From Sulfobacillus sp. (lineage in GTDB: Bacteria > Bacillota > Sulfobacillia > Sulfobacillales > Sulfobacillaceae), in assembly GCA_027309085.1 (NCBI GenBank), contig DAIDDL010000019.1, positions 1 to 64,000 on the forward strand: a stretch of DNA of 64,000 nt, in the 5' to 3' direction. The first letter of the stretch is position 1; each line of letters begins with the position of its first letter. A model generated the notes under the pieces. That model did no database searches. It saw only the letters and a list, made by a program, of their open reading frames with translations, and was not told the DNA's origin. The position numbers were made by a program, and so were the translations under genes. Shown piece by piece: positions 16,688 to 26,136 of the stretch.

Positions 16688-18129
16688 TCCTCCTCGCCGG
16701 CGTCGAGCACAGACAGGGCCGCGCCCGCCTTGTTCATGGATTCCTCAAACTCGCGCTCGGCCACGGAATCGGCCACAATGCCGCCTCCCGCCTGCACAGA
16801 AACCTCATCGCCGATCACGTCGAGAGTGCGGATGGTGATGCACGCATCCAGGTTGCCCCGGTGGGACAGATATCCCACCACCCCGCCATAAGCTCCCCGG
16901 CCATCCGGCTCCAGCTCCTCAATAATTTCCATGGCGCGGATCTTGGGCGCTCCTGTCAGCGTCCCGGCCGGGAAACAGGCGGCCAGCGCGTCAAGCGCGT
17001 CGTAGCCGGGCCGCAGTTGCCCCTGGACCTCAGAAACGATGTGCATCACGTGCGAGTATGTCTCACGGCCCATGAACTGGGAGACATTGACGGTGCCGTA
17101 CTCCGAGACCCGGCCGAGGTCGTTTCGCGACAGGTCCACCAGCATGACATGCTCCGCCCGCTCCTTGGGGTCGGCAATCAGGTCGTCCCACAAGCGCGCG
17201 TCCTCCGCGCTGCTGGCACCCCGCCGCCTGGTCCCGGCAATGGGCCGGTTGAAGGCTGTCCGGCCGGTCACCCGCACCAGCGCTTCGGGAGAAGACCCCG
17301 CCAGAATCCTTCGCGGCGTCTCCAGGTAAAACAGATACGGGGACGGATTCACATGGCGCAGCTTGCGGTAGAGCGAGAAGGCATCACCGGCAATCCGGGT
17401 TCTCAGGATCTGGGACAGGACCACCTGGAAAATGTCCCCAGCCACAATGTGCTCTTTGGCCTGCTCAATCATGTGGTCATAAAACGGCCGCGTCATATTC
17501 GACTGGACCGGCGTGAGCCGCCTGACCCGGGGTTCGGCCAGCATCACCGGCTGGCGCATGGCGTCGACCAGAATTTCCATGCGCGTAAACGCCTGTTCCA
17601 ACTGGTCTCGCACAGACTCCACGATCACAGCCACCTGCTGCTTGCGGTGGTCAAACGCTACGACCGCCTTGGGCCAGACCCACTCCCAGTCCGGTCCGCG
17701 CTTGCTGTGAAGCCTGGGCAGCTTCTCCAGGCGCCGGATCCAGTTGTAGCCAAAGTACCCGATGGCCCCGCCGGCAAAGGGCCATTCCACCTCATCCGGC
17801 ACCAGGATGCGCTGGCGCTCCTCTTGGCGCCGGATCAGCTCGAGCGGGTCGTCCGACACCTCGGTGCCGTCCGGGCTCACCAGAATGGCCTGGCCGTCCG
17901 CCTCGAGGAGCCGCGCCCACTCCCCAATGCCGATAAATGAGTAACGCGCCACTTTGTCGTCACCTTCCACACTCTCCAGCAGAGAATGCGCCCCAAAGGG
18001 ACGGAGCCGGAGAAACGCGGAAATGGGAGTCAGCTGGTCCACGGCAAAGTTCCTCACCACGGCAAGGTGGCTCAACTCCGGACTTTCCCATATAGCGTTG
18101 TGTCCAATGCGCTCCATCAATTGGTTCAT
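16678..18129 (-). CDS. trpE: Anthranilate synthase component I
   Basis: GDIFQVVLSQ, PSPYLFYLE, IAGTRRRG, DLSRNDLGRV, FPAGTLTGAPKIRAMEII motifs. Confidence 0.96.
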   Translation of the reverse strand: MNQLMERIGHNAIWESPELSHLAVVRNFAVDQLTPISAFLRLRPFGAHSLLESVEGDDKVARYSFIGIGEWARLLEADGQAILVSPDGTEVSDDPLELIRRQEERQRILVPDEVEWPFAGGAIGYFGYNWIRRLEKLPRLHSKRGPDWEWVWPKAVVAFDHRKQQVAVIVESVRDQLEQAFTRMEILVDAMRQPVMLAEPRVRRLTPVQSNMTRPFYDHMIEQAKEHIVAGDIFQVVLSQILRTRIAGDAFSLYRKLRHVNPSPYLFYLETPRRILAGSSPEALVRVTGRTAFNRPIAGTRRRGASSAEDARLWDDLIADPKERAEHVMLVDLSRNDLGRVSEYGTVNVSQFMGRETYSHVMHIVSEVQGQLRPGYDALDALAACFPAGTLTGAPKIRAMEIIEELEPDGRGAYGGVVGYLSHRGNLDACITIRTLDVIGDEVSVQAGGGIVADSVAEREFEESMNKAGAALSVLDAGEEEWL

Positions 18130-18141
18130 CCTTTCGGAAAT

Positions 18142-18420
18142 AAAAAAATAGCCTATCATCCCTACCAAGGGACGAAGGCTTCTTCGTGGTGCCACCCTAA
18201 TTTAGACTGCATGCAGTCTCTTTTATTCCATACAGGTATTGTCCGATATGGCTTCCTGGATAACGGGGGAAGAGTCCGACCAAGCCTACTGTGATGCGTT
18301 TCGGTTGGTTGCTCATGGGCCCATTCTCAAGCATCTGCCTTGCCGAACTTTCACCACCGCCGGCTCGCTGAAAAGGTCAGGATGCTGATACTATTCCCAG
18401 TCACAGCATTTGCAACGTGT
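18142..18420 (-). promoter_or_regulatory. T-box riboswitch leader upstream of trpE, probable Trp (UGG) specifier
   Basis: Minus strand AGGGTGGCACCACG (18185-18198), terminator GAAGCCTTCGTCCCTTGG...GGCTATTTTTTT, Stem I AGCGAG...GGTGGTG and GAGAATGGGCCC. Confidence 0.9.
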
Positions 18421-18468
18421 GTGCTTCATCCCGTATTTTAAGGATGCGGACGCTGTCTGTCAACAAGT

Positions 18469-20550
18469 TTAATGCAGCACCTGGGCAGGCATGGCATCGT
18501 CCAAAGCTTCCCGGACCCACTGCCACAGAGGCTGGTGCCCGCTTTCGGAAAACTGCGGGTCGCTCTCGATAAGGCGCCGCGCCACCTGCCGCGCCCGCTG
18601 CAGCCACTCCAGATCCTTGATCGGGTTCGCCAGCTGAAATCCGGTCACCCCGTGCTGGCGCATACCCAGAATTTCCCCAGGTCCGCGGATGCGCAAATCC
18701 TCTTCGGCGAGACGGATTCCCTCATGATACCTGACCATCGCGGACAGCCTGTCCTGCGCCTGCTCCGTTTTGGGATCCGCAATCAGAAAGCATTGTCCGG
18801 GCGCGTCACCCCGGCCCACCCGCCCCCGCAGCTGGTGCAGCTGGGCCAGTCCAAAGCGGTCGGCATCTTCGATCACCATCACCGTCGCATTGGGCACGTC
18901 CACCCCTACTTCCACAATCGTGGTGGTGACCATCACATCGATCTCCCGGGCGCGGAAGCGGGCCATGGCCTCGGTTTTCTCTTTGGAGGCCATCTTGCCG
19001 TGCAAGAGCCCTACCCGCCAGCCGGGCAGCTTCTCCATACCCTGCGCCAAATCGACCGCAGCCTTGGCGCTGCCGCTCCCCTCCTCATCGTCGTCTCCCC
19101 CCACTAAGGGGCAGACCACGTAAGCCTGCTCTCCGCGCTTCACAGCCGCCATGACCGCCGCGTAGGCGGCCTTGCGCTCTTTGTGGCTGATGTGGACGGT
19201 TTCCACGGGCTTTCTGCCCGGGGGCAGCCCAGAAATTTCCGACACCTCGAGGTCCCCGTACACCGTAAGCGCCAGGGTGCGGGGGATGGGAGTCGCTGTC
19301 ATCACCAGCATGTCCGGGTACACTCCCTTGAGCGACAGGCGGGCCCGCTGCTTCACCCCAAATCGGTGCTGCTCATCGACGACGACGACACCCAGTTTGG
19401 AAAATCCCACCCGTTCGGCAATCAGCGCCTGCGTGCCGACCACAAGCGGCACTGTCCCTTGCTGCAGCGCTTCCCGGGCATCCCCGGCCCGCCTGTCCCG
19501 GCCCGTCAGGAGAAGGCAGTTCAAATCGAGGGGCCCCAAAAACCGGTTGAGCACCTGCCACTGCTGTTCCGCCAGCAGTTCCGTGGGGGCCATGAAGGCT
19601 GCCTGGTGGCCGGCATCCACTGCCGCCAGCATTGCCAGGATAGCCACCACCGTCTTGCCGGAGCCGACGTCTCCTTGCAGCAGGCGCGCCATCGGGCGCT
19701 GGCTTTTCAGATCCCGGCGGATTTCACCCCAGGCCTTTCGCTGCCCGGGAGTCAGGGTAAACGGCAAAGACGCCACGAACGCCCTGGCCGCCGGCCCGTC
19801 CGGATTTTGCGCCAGACCCGGAATTTTGGGGTCCAGCCGGTGCATGATGAGGACCGCCAGAGCAATCCGCAGAAACTCATCGAACACCAGCCTCTTGCGG
19901 GAGGCTTCGAGCATGTCCTGGCTGGGGGGGAAATGCTGGTACAACACCGCCTGGGCCCGTCCCATCAGCCCTTCTTCTTGCTGCACGTCCGGCGGCACCG
20001 GGTCACCGACCTGGGGGGCAAACCGCGGCACAATGTCCTGCATGAGGCGCTGCATGAAAGACTGTTTCAAGGACCCCGACAGAGGATAGACCGGAACCAG
20101 TCCGAGGAGAGGCTGCTCTGTGGGCTTTAGGATCTGAAAGTCGGGGTGGGTCATGAAAAATTTCCCGCCGCGGCGTTCCGCCTTGCCGCTGAGCCATGCC
20201 TCCTGGCCCGGGACAAACTGCTTTTGCAGCCAGGCGGCGTGAAAGAACACCGCTCCCAGGGGCCAGGCGCCGTCCTCCAGTTCCACCCGCAGGAGTTGCT
20301 TGAACCGGTCGTACTGGACCCGGCGGATGACGGCTCTGACTGTGGCCGACTCCTGGTCCCGCAGCATTTCCACGGGGGTGATGACGCTGCGGTCCATGTG
20401 CCGGTGCGGCCACAGCCCCAGCAGGTCCTCAAAGGTGCGGACCCCCAGATTCTCCAGCTCCCGGGCCCGGCTGGGCCCGACCCCGGGCCATTTCGTCACC
20501 AGGTCGCTGGCCGCCCAGCTCGCGCGGGAATCTGCCCCCTTGGCGCTCAC
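18469..20550 (-). CDS. recG: ATP-dependent DNA helicase RecG
   Basis: LLQGDVGSGKTVVA, APTELLAEQQ, DEQHRFGVKQR, MTATPIPRTLALTVYGDL, LHQLRGRVGRG motifs. Confidence 0.96.
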   Translation of the reverse strand: MSAKGADSRASWAASDLVTKWPGVGPSRARELENLGVRTFEDLLGLWPHRHMDRSVITPVEMLRDQESATVRAVIRRVQYDRFKQLLRVELEDGAWPLGAVFFHAAWLQKQFVPGQEAWLSGKAERRGGKFFMTHPDFQILKPTEQPLLGLVPVYPLSGSLKQSFMQRLMQDIVPRFAPQVGDPVPPDVQQEEGLMGRAQAVLYQHFPPSQDMLEASRKRLVFDEFLRIALAVLIMHRLDPKIPGLAQNPDGPAARAFVASLPFTLTPGQRKAWGEIRRDLKSQRPMARLLQGDVGSGKTVVAILAMLAAVDAGHQAAFMAPTELLAEQQWQVLNRFLGPLDLNCLLLTGRDRRAGDAREALQQGTVPLVVGTQALIAERVGFSKLGVVVVDEQHRFGVKQRARLSLKGVYPDMLVMTATPIPRTLALTVYGDLEVSEISGLPPGRKPVETVHISHKERKAAYAAVMAAVKRGEQAYVVCPLVGGDDDEEGSGSAKAAVDLAQGMEKLPGWRVGLLHGKMASKEKTEAMARFRAREIDVMVTTTIVEVGVDVPNATVMVIEDADRFGLAQLHQLRGRVGRGDAPGQCFLIADPKTEQAQDRLSAMVRYHEGIRLAEEDLRIRGPGEILGMRQHGVTGFQLANPIKDLEWLQRARQVARRLIESDPQFSESGHQPLWQWVREALDDAMPAQVLH

Positions 20551-20918
20551 TGGATGGCTTTCCCGCCATCTTGGACCTGCTCGACCCCTTGCACTTCGAC
20601 CATAATTCGGGATGGGCGCATGGCGACAGCCTCGGCGAGCGCGTCACTGCACTTTTGCACAATTTCCCGGCCCAGAGCCGGAATGCGCTGGCCGTACGCG
20701 ACAATGACGGCCACGTCCACCACCAGGCCCGCATCCGTATCCTCAAGCATAATGCCGCGCACAGCAGGATCTTTTTTCATAATGTCCCCAAGCCCCTCGC
20801 CGAGCCGGAAGACCCCCACATCAACCACGCCGGGCACCCCTAACACCACAGACTGGACAATCGCGGCGAGAACATCATCATGCACCGCCAGGGTGCCGTA
20901 TTCCGTGCGTATCTCCAT
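20547..20918 (-). CDS. Asp23/Gls24 family envelope stress protein (YloU-like)
   Basis: [30 protein letters not shown] ... [24 protein letters not shown]. Confidence 0.85.
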   Translation of the reverse strand: MEIRTEYGTLAVHDDVLAAIVQSVVLGVPGVVDVGVFRLGEGLGDIMKKDPAVRGIMLEDTDAGLVVDVAVIVAYGQRIPALGREIVQKCSDALAEAVAMRPSRIMVEVQGVEQVQDGGKAIQ

Positions 20919-20996
20919 TACCCATCCTCCTTGCAGTTCATTTCTCCCTATGTTACCATAGCAACGAATGTCATGGCATCGAGGAGGTTCCACAAT

Positions 20997-21188
20997 ATGG
21001 CGTTTCGCTGTGAGGTCTGCGGAAAGCATACCGTGCATGGGAATAATGTCAGCCATTCCCACCACAAGACCCGGCGCGTATGGAAGCCCAATATTCAACG
21101 GGTTCGCGCACGCGTCGATGGCAAGGTCAAGCATATCTATGTTTGCACCCGCTGCATGCGGTCGGGCCGCGTCGATCGCGCAATTTAA
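20997..21188 (+). CDS. rpmB: 50S ribosomal protein L28
   Basis: [59 protein letters not shown]. Confidence 0.96.
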   Translation: MAFRCEVCGKHTVHGNNVSHSHHKTRRVWKPNIQRVRARVDGKVKHIYVCTRCMRSGRVDRAI

Positions 21189-22057
21189 TCGGCGGCCTGG
21201 ATTAACAGTTGTTCCAGTTGTTTCAGGGAGAATCGGTAGGCGCTGTGGCAATAATGGCAGACAACCTCTGCTCCTTCATCTTCAATTAACGCTTCAAGTT
21301 CAGCCCGGGGCAAACTGGATAGTATTTCCAAGCTCCGGGTTTGACTGCATTCACAGCCGTAATAAATAGGCTCCTTGGCAAACCAGTCCAGCGGGCCGCC
21401 TATGACGTCTTCCGCAAGCTGCTCAATGCTCTCCCCCCCAGCCAGGCGGTGGCTGATGCGCTCGAGCCGCCCCAGGCGCGCAATCACTGGCTCAATATAC
21501 TCCTGGCTTCCCGGCAGGGCTTGGATCACGAGGCCGCCGGCCGCGGCCACTTCCCCCCCGGTCCCCACCAGCACCCCCACTGCCACAGCGCTCGGAATTT
21601 GCTCCGACAAGGTATAGTACTGTGCGAAATCCACCCCGATCTCCCCGCTGACAAGCGCCACCTGTCCCTGGTACAGCGCCCCGCTGGGATCTTCGCGGGT
21701 GACCTTGAACACGCCTTGCGAGCCCACAGCTTGTCCCACCGCAAGTTTCCCGTCCGGGCGCAGGGGCAGGACGATCTGCGGGTGGTCGGCACGGGCCCGG
21801 ACCTTCCCCCCGCTGCGCACTTCCGCCACCACGCGTCCCAAAGGGCCGTCCCCCTCCACTTCCACAATCATCAGGGCCGGGTTCTTAAAGTCCGATGCCA
21901 AAATTGCGGCTGCGGCTGCCAGCCGCCCCATGGCGGCGGCAGCTACCGGAGCAGCCTGGTGCGCGCGCTGTATTTCCAGCGCGGTCCCAGCCATGTCCGC
22001 GGCAATGATGCGCAAAGTGCCATGGGCTGCCGTCGCCTTTCTGCGATAGTCCGTCAC
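21185..22057 (-). CDS. hslO: Redox-regulated chaperone Hsp33
   Basis: Hsp33 fold motifs plus C-terminal zinc site [42 protein letters not shown]. Confidence 0.93.
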   Translation of the reverse strand: MTDYRRKATAAHGTLRIIAADMAGTALEIQRAHQAAPVAAAAMGRLAAAAAILASDFKNPALMIVEVEGDGPLGRVVAEVRSGGKVRARADHPQIVLPLRPDGKLAVGQAVGSQGVFKVTREDPSGALYQGQVALVSGEIGVDFAQYYTLSEQIPSAVAVGVLVGTGGEVAAAGGLVIQALPGSQEYIEPVIARLGRLERISHRLAGGESIEQLAEDVIGGPLDWFAKEPIYYGCECSQTRSLEILSSLPRAELEALIEDEGAEVVCHYCHSAYRFSLKQLEQLLIQAAD

Positions 22058-22070
22058 AATCACCTCTCGG

Positions 22071-22157
22071 TTATTTTTTCTCTTTAGCCCAAAATCCCAA
22101 TACGACCTGCAAAATCTTGCCCACAATTCTCGGCACCTTGACCACCTGCACTTGCAT
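22071..22157 (-). CDS. spoVM: Stage V sporulation protein M (28 aa), not in the supplied ORF track
   Basis: Manual translation MQVQVVKVPRIVGKILQVVLGFWAKEKK* resembles the SpoVM amphipathic peptide (K-[LV]-P-[KR]-x-[LV]-G-x-I); neighbourhood of rpmB/rsgA/prkC/prpC as in Bacillus. Confidence 0.85.
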   Translation of the reverse strand: MQVQVVKVPRIVGKILQVVLGFWAKEKK

Positions 22158-22208
22158 GATTCCCCACCCTCTCCTTTTTTCCACTGTCCATGGCGCCTGG
22201 TCCTGTAA

Positions 22209-22433
22209 TTACCACCGTGTCAACACTCTCCACCCCAGCCACAGCAGCGCCAGTCCTAAAATGACCGGGCCGAGCGCCGCCCACACCAGCCAGAGGCCTA
22301 CCGCCAGCGGCCATATCCACAGCGGCAGTATTTTCACGATGAGGATGCCTCCTGCCGCCACCAGACCTGCTCCGCCCAGACGGCGCTTGAGCACTTGCCG
22401 GGGGCCAAAGCCGTAATGACGAAACCGCCCCAT
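22209..22433 (-). CDS. Small membrane protein
   Basis: MGRFRHYGFGPRQVLKRRLGGAGLVAAGGILIVKILPLWIWPLAVGLWLVWAALGPVILGLALLWLGWRVLTRW; about two TM segments. Confidence 0.6.
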   Translation of the reverse strand: MGRFRHYGFGPRQVLKRRLGGAGLVAAGGILIVKILPLWIWPLAVGLWLVWAALGPVILGLALLWLGWRVLTRW

Positions 22434-22647
22434 ACCCTCACCCCCTTTTACCGGTCCACTCCCTATGCTACGGAATCTGGCGGGAATGGTGCATGGCTCA
22501 TCAGGTGGCAGGGGGTTGTGGGTCCAGCCGCTTTGTTGGCCCCGTGCTATCCTATGCGCCGAGGCCTGTCTCTCAGTCATGGCCAAGCGGCTGATCAGGC
22601 CCGTCCGGCCCATGGTAAGTTTCTCCAAAAGAGAGGGGATGCTGCCT

Positions 22648-23505
22648 TCAATAGGATTTTAGCCACTGTTCGAGCATGATTTTATAGTGGTCATAGCGCC
22701 CTTGGTCAAAGCGTCCCGCAGCCAGCCCGGCCCGCACAGCGCAGTCCGGCTCATCGAGATGGCAGCAGCTGGCAAAGCGGCAGCCGGCCCCTTCCCATTC
22801 CCAAAACGCCTGCCGGATCACCGCCGTGTCCTTGACGGTCGTTTCCAGAGCTGTATATCCCGGGGTATCGGCCAGCCAGAATTGGCGCGTCCTCAAAAGG
22901 CGCACCCACCTGGTTGTCTGCTGCCCCCGCCCAATCCGGCTCAATTCCTGCACGGCAATCGCTTCATGCGGCAAGATGGCCTTGGCCAGGGACGATTTGC
23001 CCGCCCCGCTCTCTCCCACCAGCACCCAGACTCCCTCCCTGGGAGCCTGCACCAGGTCCGTCACGCCATGCTCCGTCACCACACTCACCGGCCACACCCG
23101 GTAGCCGATCTGCCGGTAAAGGGCGATGACGCGATCTTGCGACGCGTTGTCTTCAGCCAGATCCGTTTTGGTAATCACAATCTCGGCTTCCACACCCATG
23201 ATCTGGGCCAGAACCAGACGCTTGTCCAGAAGCTCCAAGCTGCCCTTGGGGTGATTCAGGCTGAACACCACAAACATCCCGCTGACATTGGCAATCGGTG
23301 GCCGCACCAACGCGCTGCGGCGGGGCAAAACGGCGGTGACAATGGCTTCCCCGGGGTCAGTCGGCGAAATTTCCACATGGTCTCCCACCAGGATGCGCCC
23401 GTGGTCCCGCTTGATCTTGCCGCGCAGATAACATAGGTAGCGCACGCCGTCTAGAGTTTCCACCGTCGGCCGGTTGGCCTCAAGCAACACCACTAATCCT
23501 TCCAA
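22648..23505 (-). CDS. rsgA: Ribosome small subunit-dependent GTPase A
   Basis: VLVGESGAGKSSLAKAI, LADTPGYTALE, C-terminal Zn motif CRFASCCHLDEPDCAV. Confidence 0.94.
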   Translation of the reverse strand: MEGLVVLLEANRPTVETLDGVRYLCYLRGKIKRDHGRILVGDHVEISPTDPGEAIVTAVLPRRSALVRPPIANVSGMFVVFSLNHPKGSLELLDKRLVLAQIMGVEAEIVITKTDLAEDNASQDRVIALYRQIGYRVWPVSVVTEHGVTDLVQAPREGVWVLVGESGAGKSSLAKAILPHEAIAVQELSRIGRGQQTTRWVRLLRTRQFWLADTPGYTALETTVKDTAVIRQAFWEWEGAGCRFASCCHLDEPDCAVRAGLAAGRFDQGRYDHYKIMLEQWLKSY

Positions 23506-23534
23506 CTCGCAAATCGCCTCCTTATGATGCCTCC

Positions 23535-25409
23535 TCAGGAGGGTGGGGTAGTGCCTGAAGGCGGGGTTGCCGGGGTCCCGTTGGCGGCAAGCGGCTGCGG
23601 CGCTTGCGCCTGGCCATTCAGAAACACGGTCAGTTGGCCCTGGCTGCCGTACCAGGTGACCGGATTCTCAACCTGCTCTCCGGGGTTGACCTGCTGGTAG
23701 AACACCTCTTCGTTTCCGGCGCTGTCGGTCACCACCATTTTAAGCACGGACTTCGGGGCAGCGCTGTTGGGGATCTGCCAGGACGCTATGCTGACATTCT
23801 TTGGCAGGTGCGCACTCTGGGGGCTCGGCCCCTGGGAGACCGTCACACCCACCTGGGATGTGCTCGACAGGCTCGCATAAGGCTCCGGGCTCTGGTCAAT
23901 AATCGTGTTGACCGGCTCGGTGCTGTAGGTGGGCGTGGGAGTGCCGACGCTGACATTCATGGCAATGAGCAGGCTTGCCGCCTGTGCCACCGACAGGCCT
24001 TCCAAATCGGGCATGGTTTCCACCGTCGCAGGCGGCCCGTCGGACACCCACAGGGTCACAGACCGACCCTGTGCGAGGTTGGCGTTGGCCTGCGGGCTCT
24101 GCCGCACCACCTGCCCTTTCGGGCTGCTGTTCTTGACGTAGCGGATGGTGGCTTTCAATTTTTCCGTTTTCAGGTCCTGCTCCGCTTGAAAAACATCCTG
24201 GCCTTGCAGGTCGGGGACGGAGACTTGCTGGGGCCCTGTCGACACCACCACCTCGACCGCCTGGCCAGCCTTGATCTGGGTGCCAGCCGCCGGGATCTCA
24301 TTGAGCACATAGTTCCGGGGCAGGTCGGGCGACGGGGCCTTGCCGGTCACGCTGACCGTGAGCCCCAGCCGGCCCAATTTAGTTTTGGCGCTAGTCAGTG
24401 ACTGGCCCTTGACATTGGGCAGCGTCACCACCGGAGTGTAGATCCAGTGGTCAAAGGCTGCGATCCCGGCTCCCGCCACCAGCACCAGGATGGCGGCCGC
24501 AATAGCCCACGGCAGCCAACGCCGTTTCTTCCGGGCCGGGGACTTCGGCGCCTCCCGGGCCGCGGGAGGGGGGAGCACGGCCGGAGCCTCCGGGTCCAAA
24601 GCGCGCTGAATGTCCTGACGCATGGCCTGTGCGGTCTGATAGCGCTCCGCCGGGTCTTTCGACAGCGCCCGGCGGACAATCTTGGCGACGGGCCCCGGAA
24701 TATCCGGCCGCAAGGTTGTCACTTCAGGGGCTTCATCCTGCAGGTGCTTGATGGCTACCCCGATAGGACTGTCTGCCTCAAAGGGCAATTTCCCCGTCAG
24801 CATCTCAAAGAGCACAATGCCCAGGGAGTACAGATCGGACTGCGGCCCGACAATTTTGCCTCTGGCCTGCTCCGGGCTCAGATATTGCACCGTGCCCAGG
24901 AGAGAGCCGGTATTGACCAGGGTTCCCGAGGTCGCGGCGTAGGCGATGCCAAAGTCCGTCACCTTCACCGTGCCGTCCTCCGCGATCAGAATATTTTGCG
25001 GCTTGATGTCACGGTGCACCACTTTTTGGGCGTGCGCCGACTCAAGTCCCTGGGCTACCTGGTCGGCAATATCCAGCGCCTCCGCAATGGGCAGCACCGG
25101 CTCCCGGTCCAGCTTGCTGCGCAGTGTCTCGCCCGCCACCAGTTCCATGACCATATAGTGGATGTCCGGGTCTTCCCGGCCCACATCGTAAATCTGCACA
25201 ATGTGGCGGTTGACCAGGGATGCCGCAGCCCGGGCCTCCTGGTCGAAGCGGTGAACCACCTCATCATCCTCTGCCCACTGGTGCTTGAGTATTTTCACCG
25301 CCACCAGCCGGTTCAGGGTGATGTCGCGGGCCCGGTAGACCAAAGACATCCCGCCATTGCCGATGCGCTCCAGCACCTCATAACGGCTCCCGAAAATTTT
25401 ACCCACCAT
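23535..25409 (-). CDS. prkC: PASTA-domain Ser/Thr protein kinase (PrkC/PknB)
   Basis: YEVLERIGNGGMSLVYRARD, VVHRDIKPQNILI, DFGIAYA, TM segment WAIAAAILVLVAGAGIAA, then repeated PASTA domains. Confidence 0.95.
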   Translation of the reverse strand: MVGKIFGSRYEVLERIGNGGMSLVYRARDITLNRLVAVKILKHQWAEDDEVVHRFDQEARAAASLVNRHIVQIYDVGREDPDIHYMVMELVAGETLRSKLDREPVLPIAEALDIADQVAQGLESAHAQKVVHRDIKPQNILIAEDGTVKVTDFGIAYAATSGTLVNTGSLLGTVQYLSPEQARGKIVGPQSDLYSLGIVLFEMLTGKLPFEADSPIGVAIKHLQDEAPEVTTLRPDIPGPVAKIVRRALSKDPAERYQTAQAMRQDIQRALDPEAPAVLPPPAAREAPKSPARKKRRWLPWAIAAAILVLVAGAGIAAFDHWIYTPVVTLPNVKGQSLTSAKTKLGRLGLTVSVTGKAPSPDLPRNYVLNEIPAAGTQIKAGQAVEVVVSTGPQQVSVPDLQGQDVFQAEQDLKTEKLKATIRYVKNSSPKGQVVRQSPQANANLAQGRSVTLWVSDGPPATVETMPDLEGLSVAQAASLLIAMNVSVGTPTPTYSTEPVNTIIDQSPEPYASLSSTSQVGVTVSQGPSPQSAHLPKNVSIASWQIPNSAAPKSVLKMVVTDSAGNEEVFYQQVNPGEQVENPVTWYGSQGQLTVFLNGQAQAPQPLAANGTPATPPSGTTPPS

Positions 25410-26136
25410 GGGATTCACCCGGACCCGCAATCTCTTCGGCCACGACCACCGTCACATTGTCGGGCCCCCCGCCCGTCAGTGCCGCCCCTATCAGGCGGTC
25501 GATCAGCTCCGTGCCGCGATAATGCATAAATGTCCTCAAAATTTCTTCATCAGGGGCGACCGACGTCAAGCCGTCGGTGCAGAGCAGCAGGCGGTCTTCC
25601 GGAGTCCAGGGCATGTCAGCGACGTCAACACGCACCTTGTCGAATGGGCCTAGAGCCCGCGTCAGCACGTGGCGCTTGGGATGTTCAGAAGCCTCCTGCG
25701 CGGTGATGGTGCCGGCCCGTTCCATTTCTCCCGCGACGGAATGGTCCATCGTGAGGCGGATAATCCGCTCCGCGGCGATGCGGTAGGCCCGCGAATCCCC
25801 CACATGGGCCAAGAGCAGACGGTCCGGGTAGAGCACGGCGGCCGTGAGGGTGGTCCCCATCCCCTCCAGTTCGGGGTCTTTCTGCCCCATCTCAAATATC
25901 GTGCGGTTGGCGAGCGACAGGGCGGAGGCGAGCCGCGAAACGTCCCGGACCTGCGTGCCCACCGCGTTGTCAATGGTGGCCAGCGCCAGGTGGCTCGCCC
26001 GGCGCCCAGCTGGGCCCCCGCCAATGCCATCGGCCACGGCCAGCAGATAGCCGCCGCTTTCGACCGGCCGGATTAAAAAGTCATCCTGATTTTCGTTCCG
26101 CACCAGCCCCTGGTCGGAACGGCCATAGGTTTTCAC
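25399..26136 (-). CDS. prpC: PP2C-family protein phosphatase
   Basis: SDQGLVRNENQDDFLI, AVADGIGGGPAGRRAS, HVGDSRAYRI, LCTDGLTS, GGPDNVTVVV. Confidence 0.94.
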   Translation of the reverse strand: MKTYGRSDQGLVRNENQDDFLIRPVESGGYLLAVADGIGGGPAGRRASHLALATIDNAVGTQVRDVSRLASALSLANRTIFEMGQKDPELEGMGTTLTAAVLYPDRLLLAHVGDSRAYRIAAERIIRLTMDHSVAGEMERAGTITAQEASEHPKRHVLTRALGPFDKVRVDVADMPWTPEDRLLLCTDGLTSVAPDEEILRTFMHYRGTELIDRLIGAALTGGGPDNVTVVVAEEIAGPGESHGG

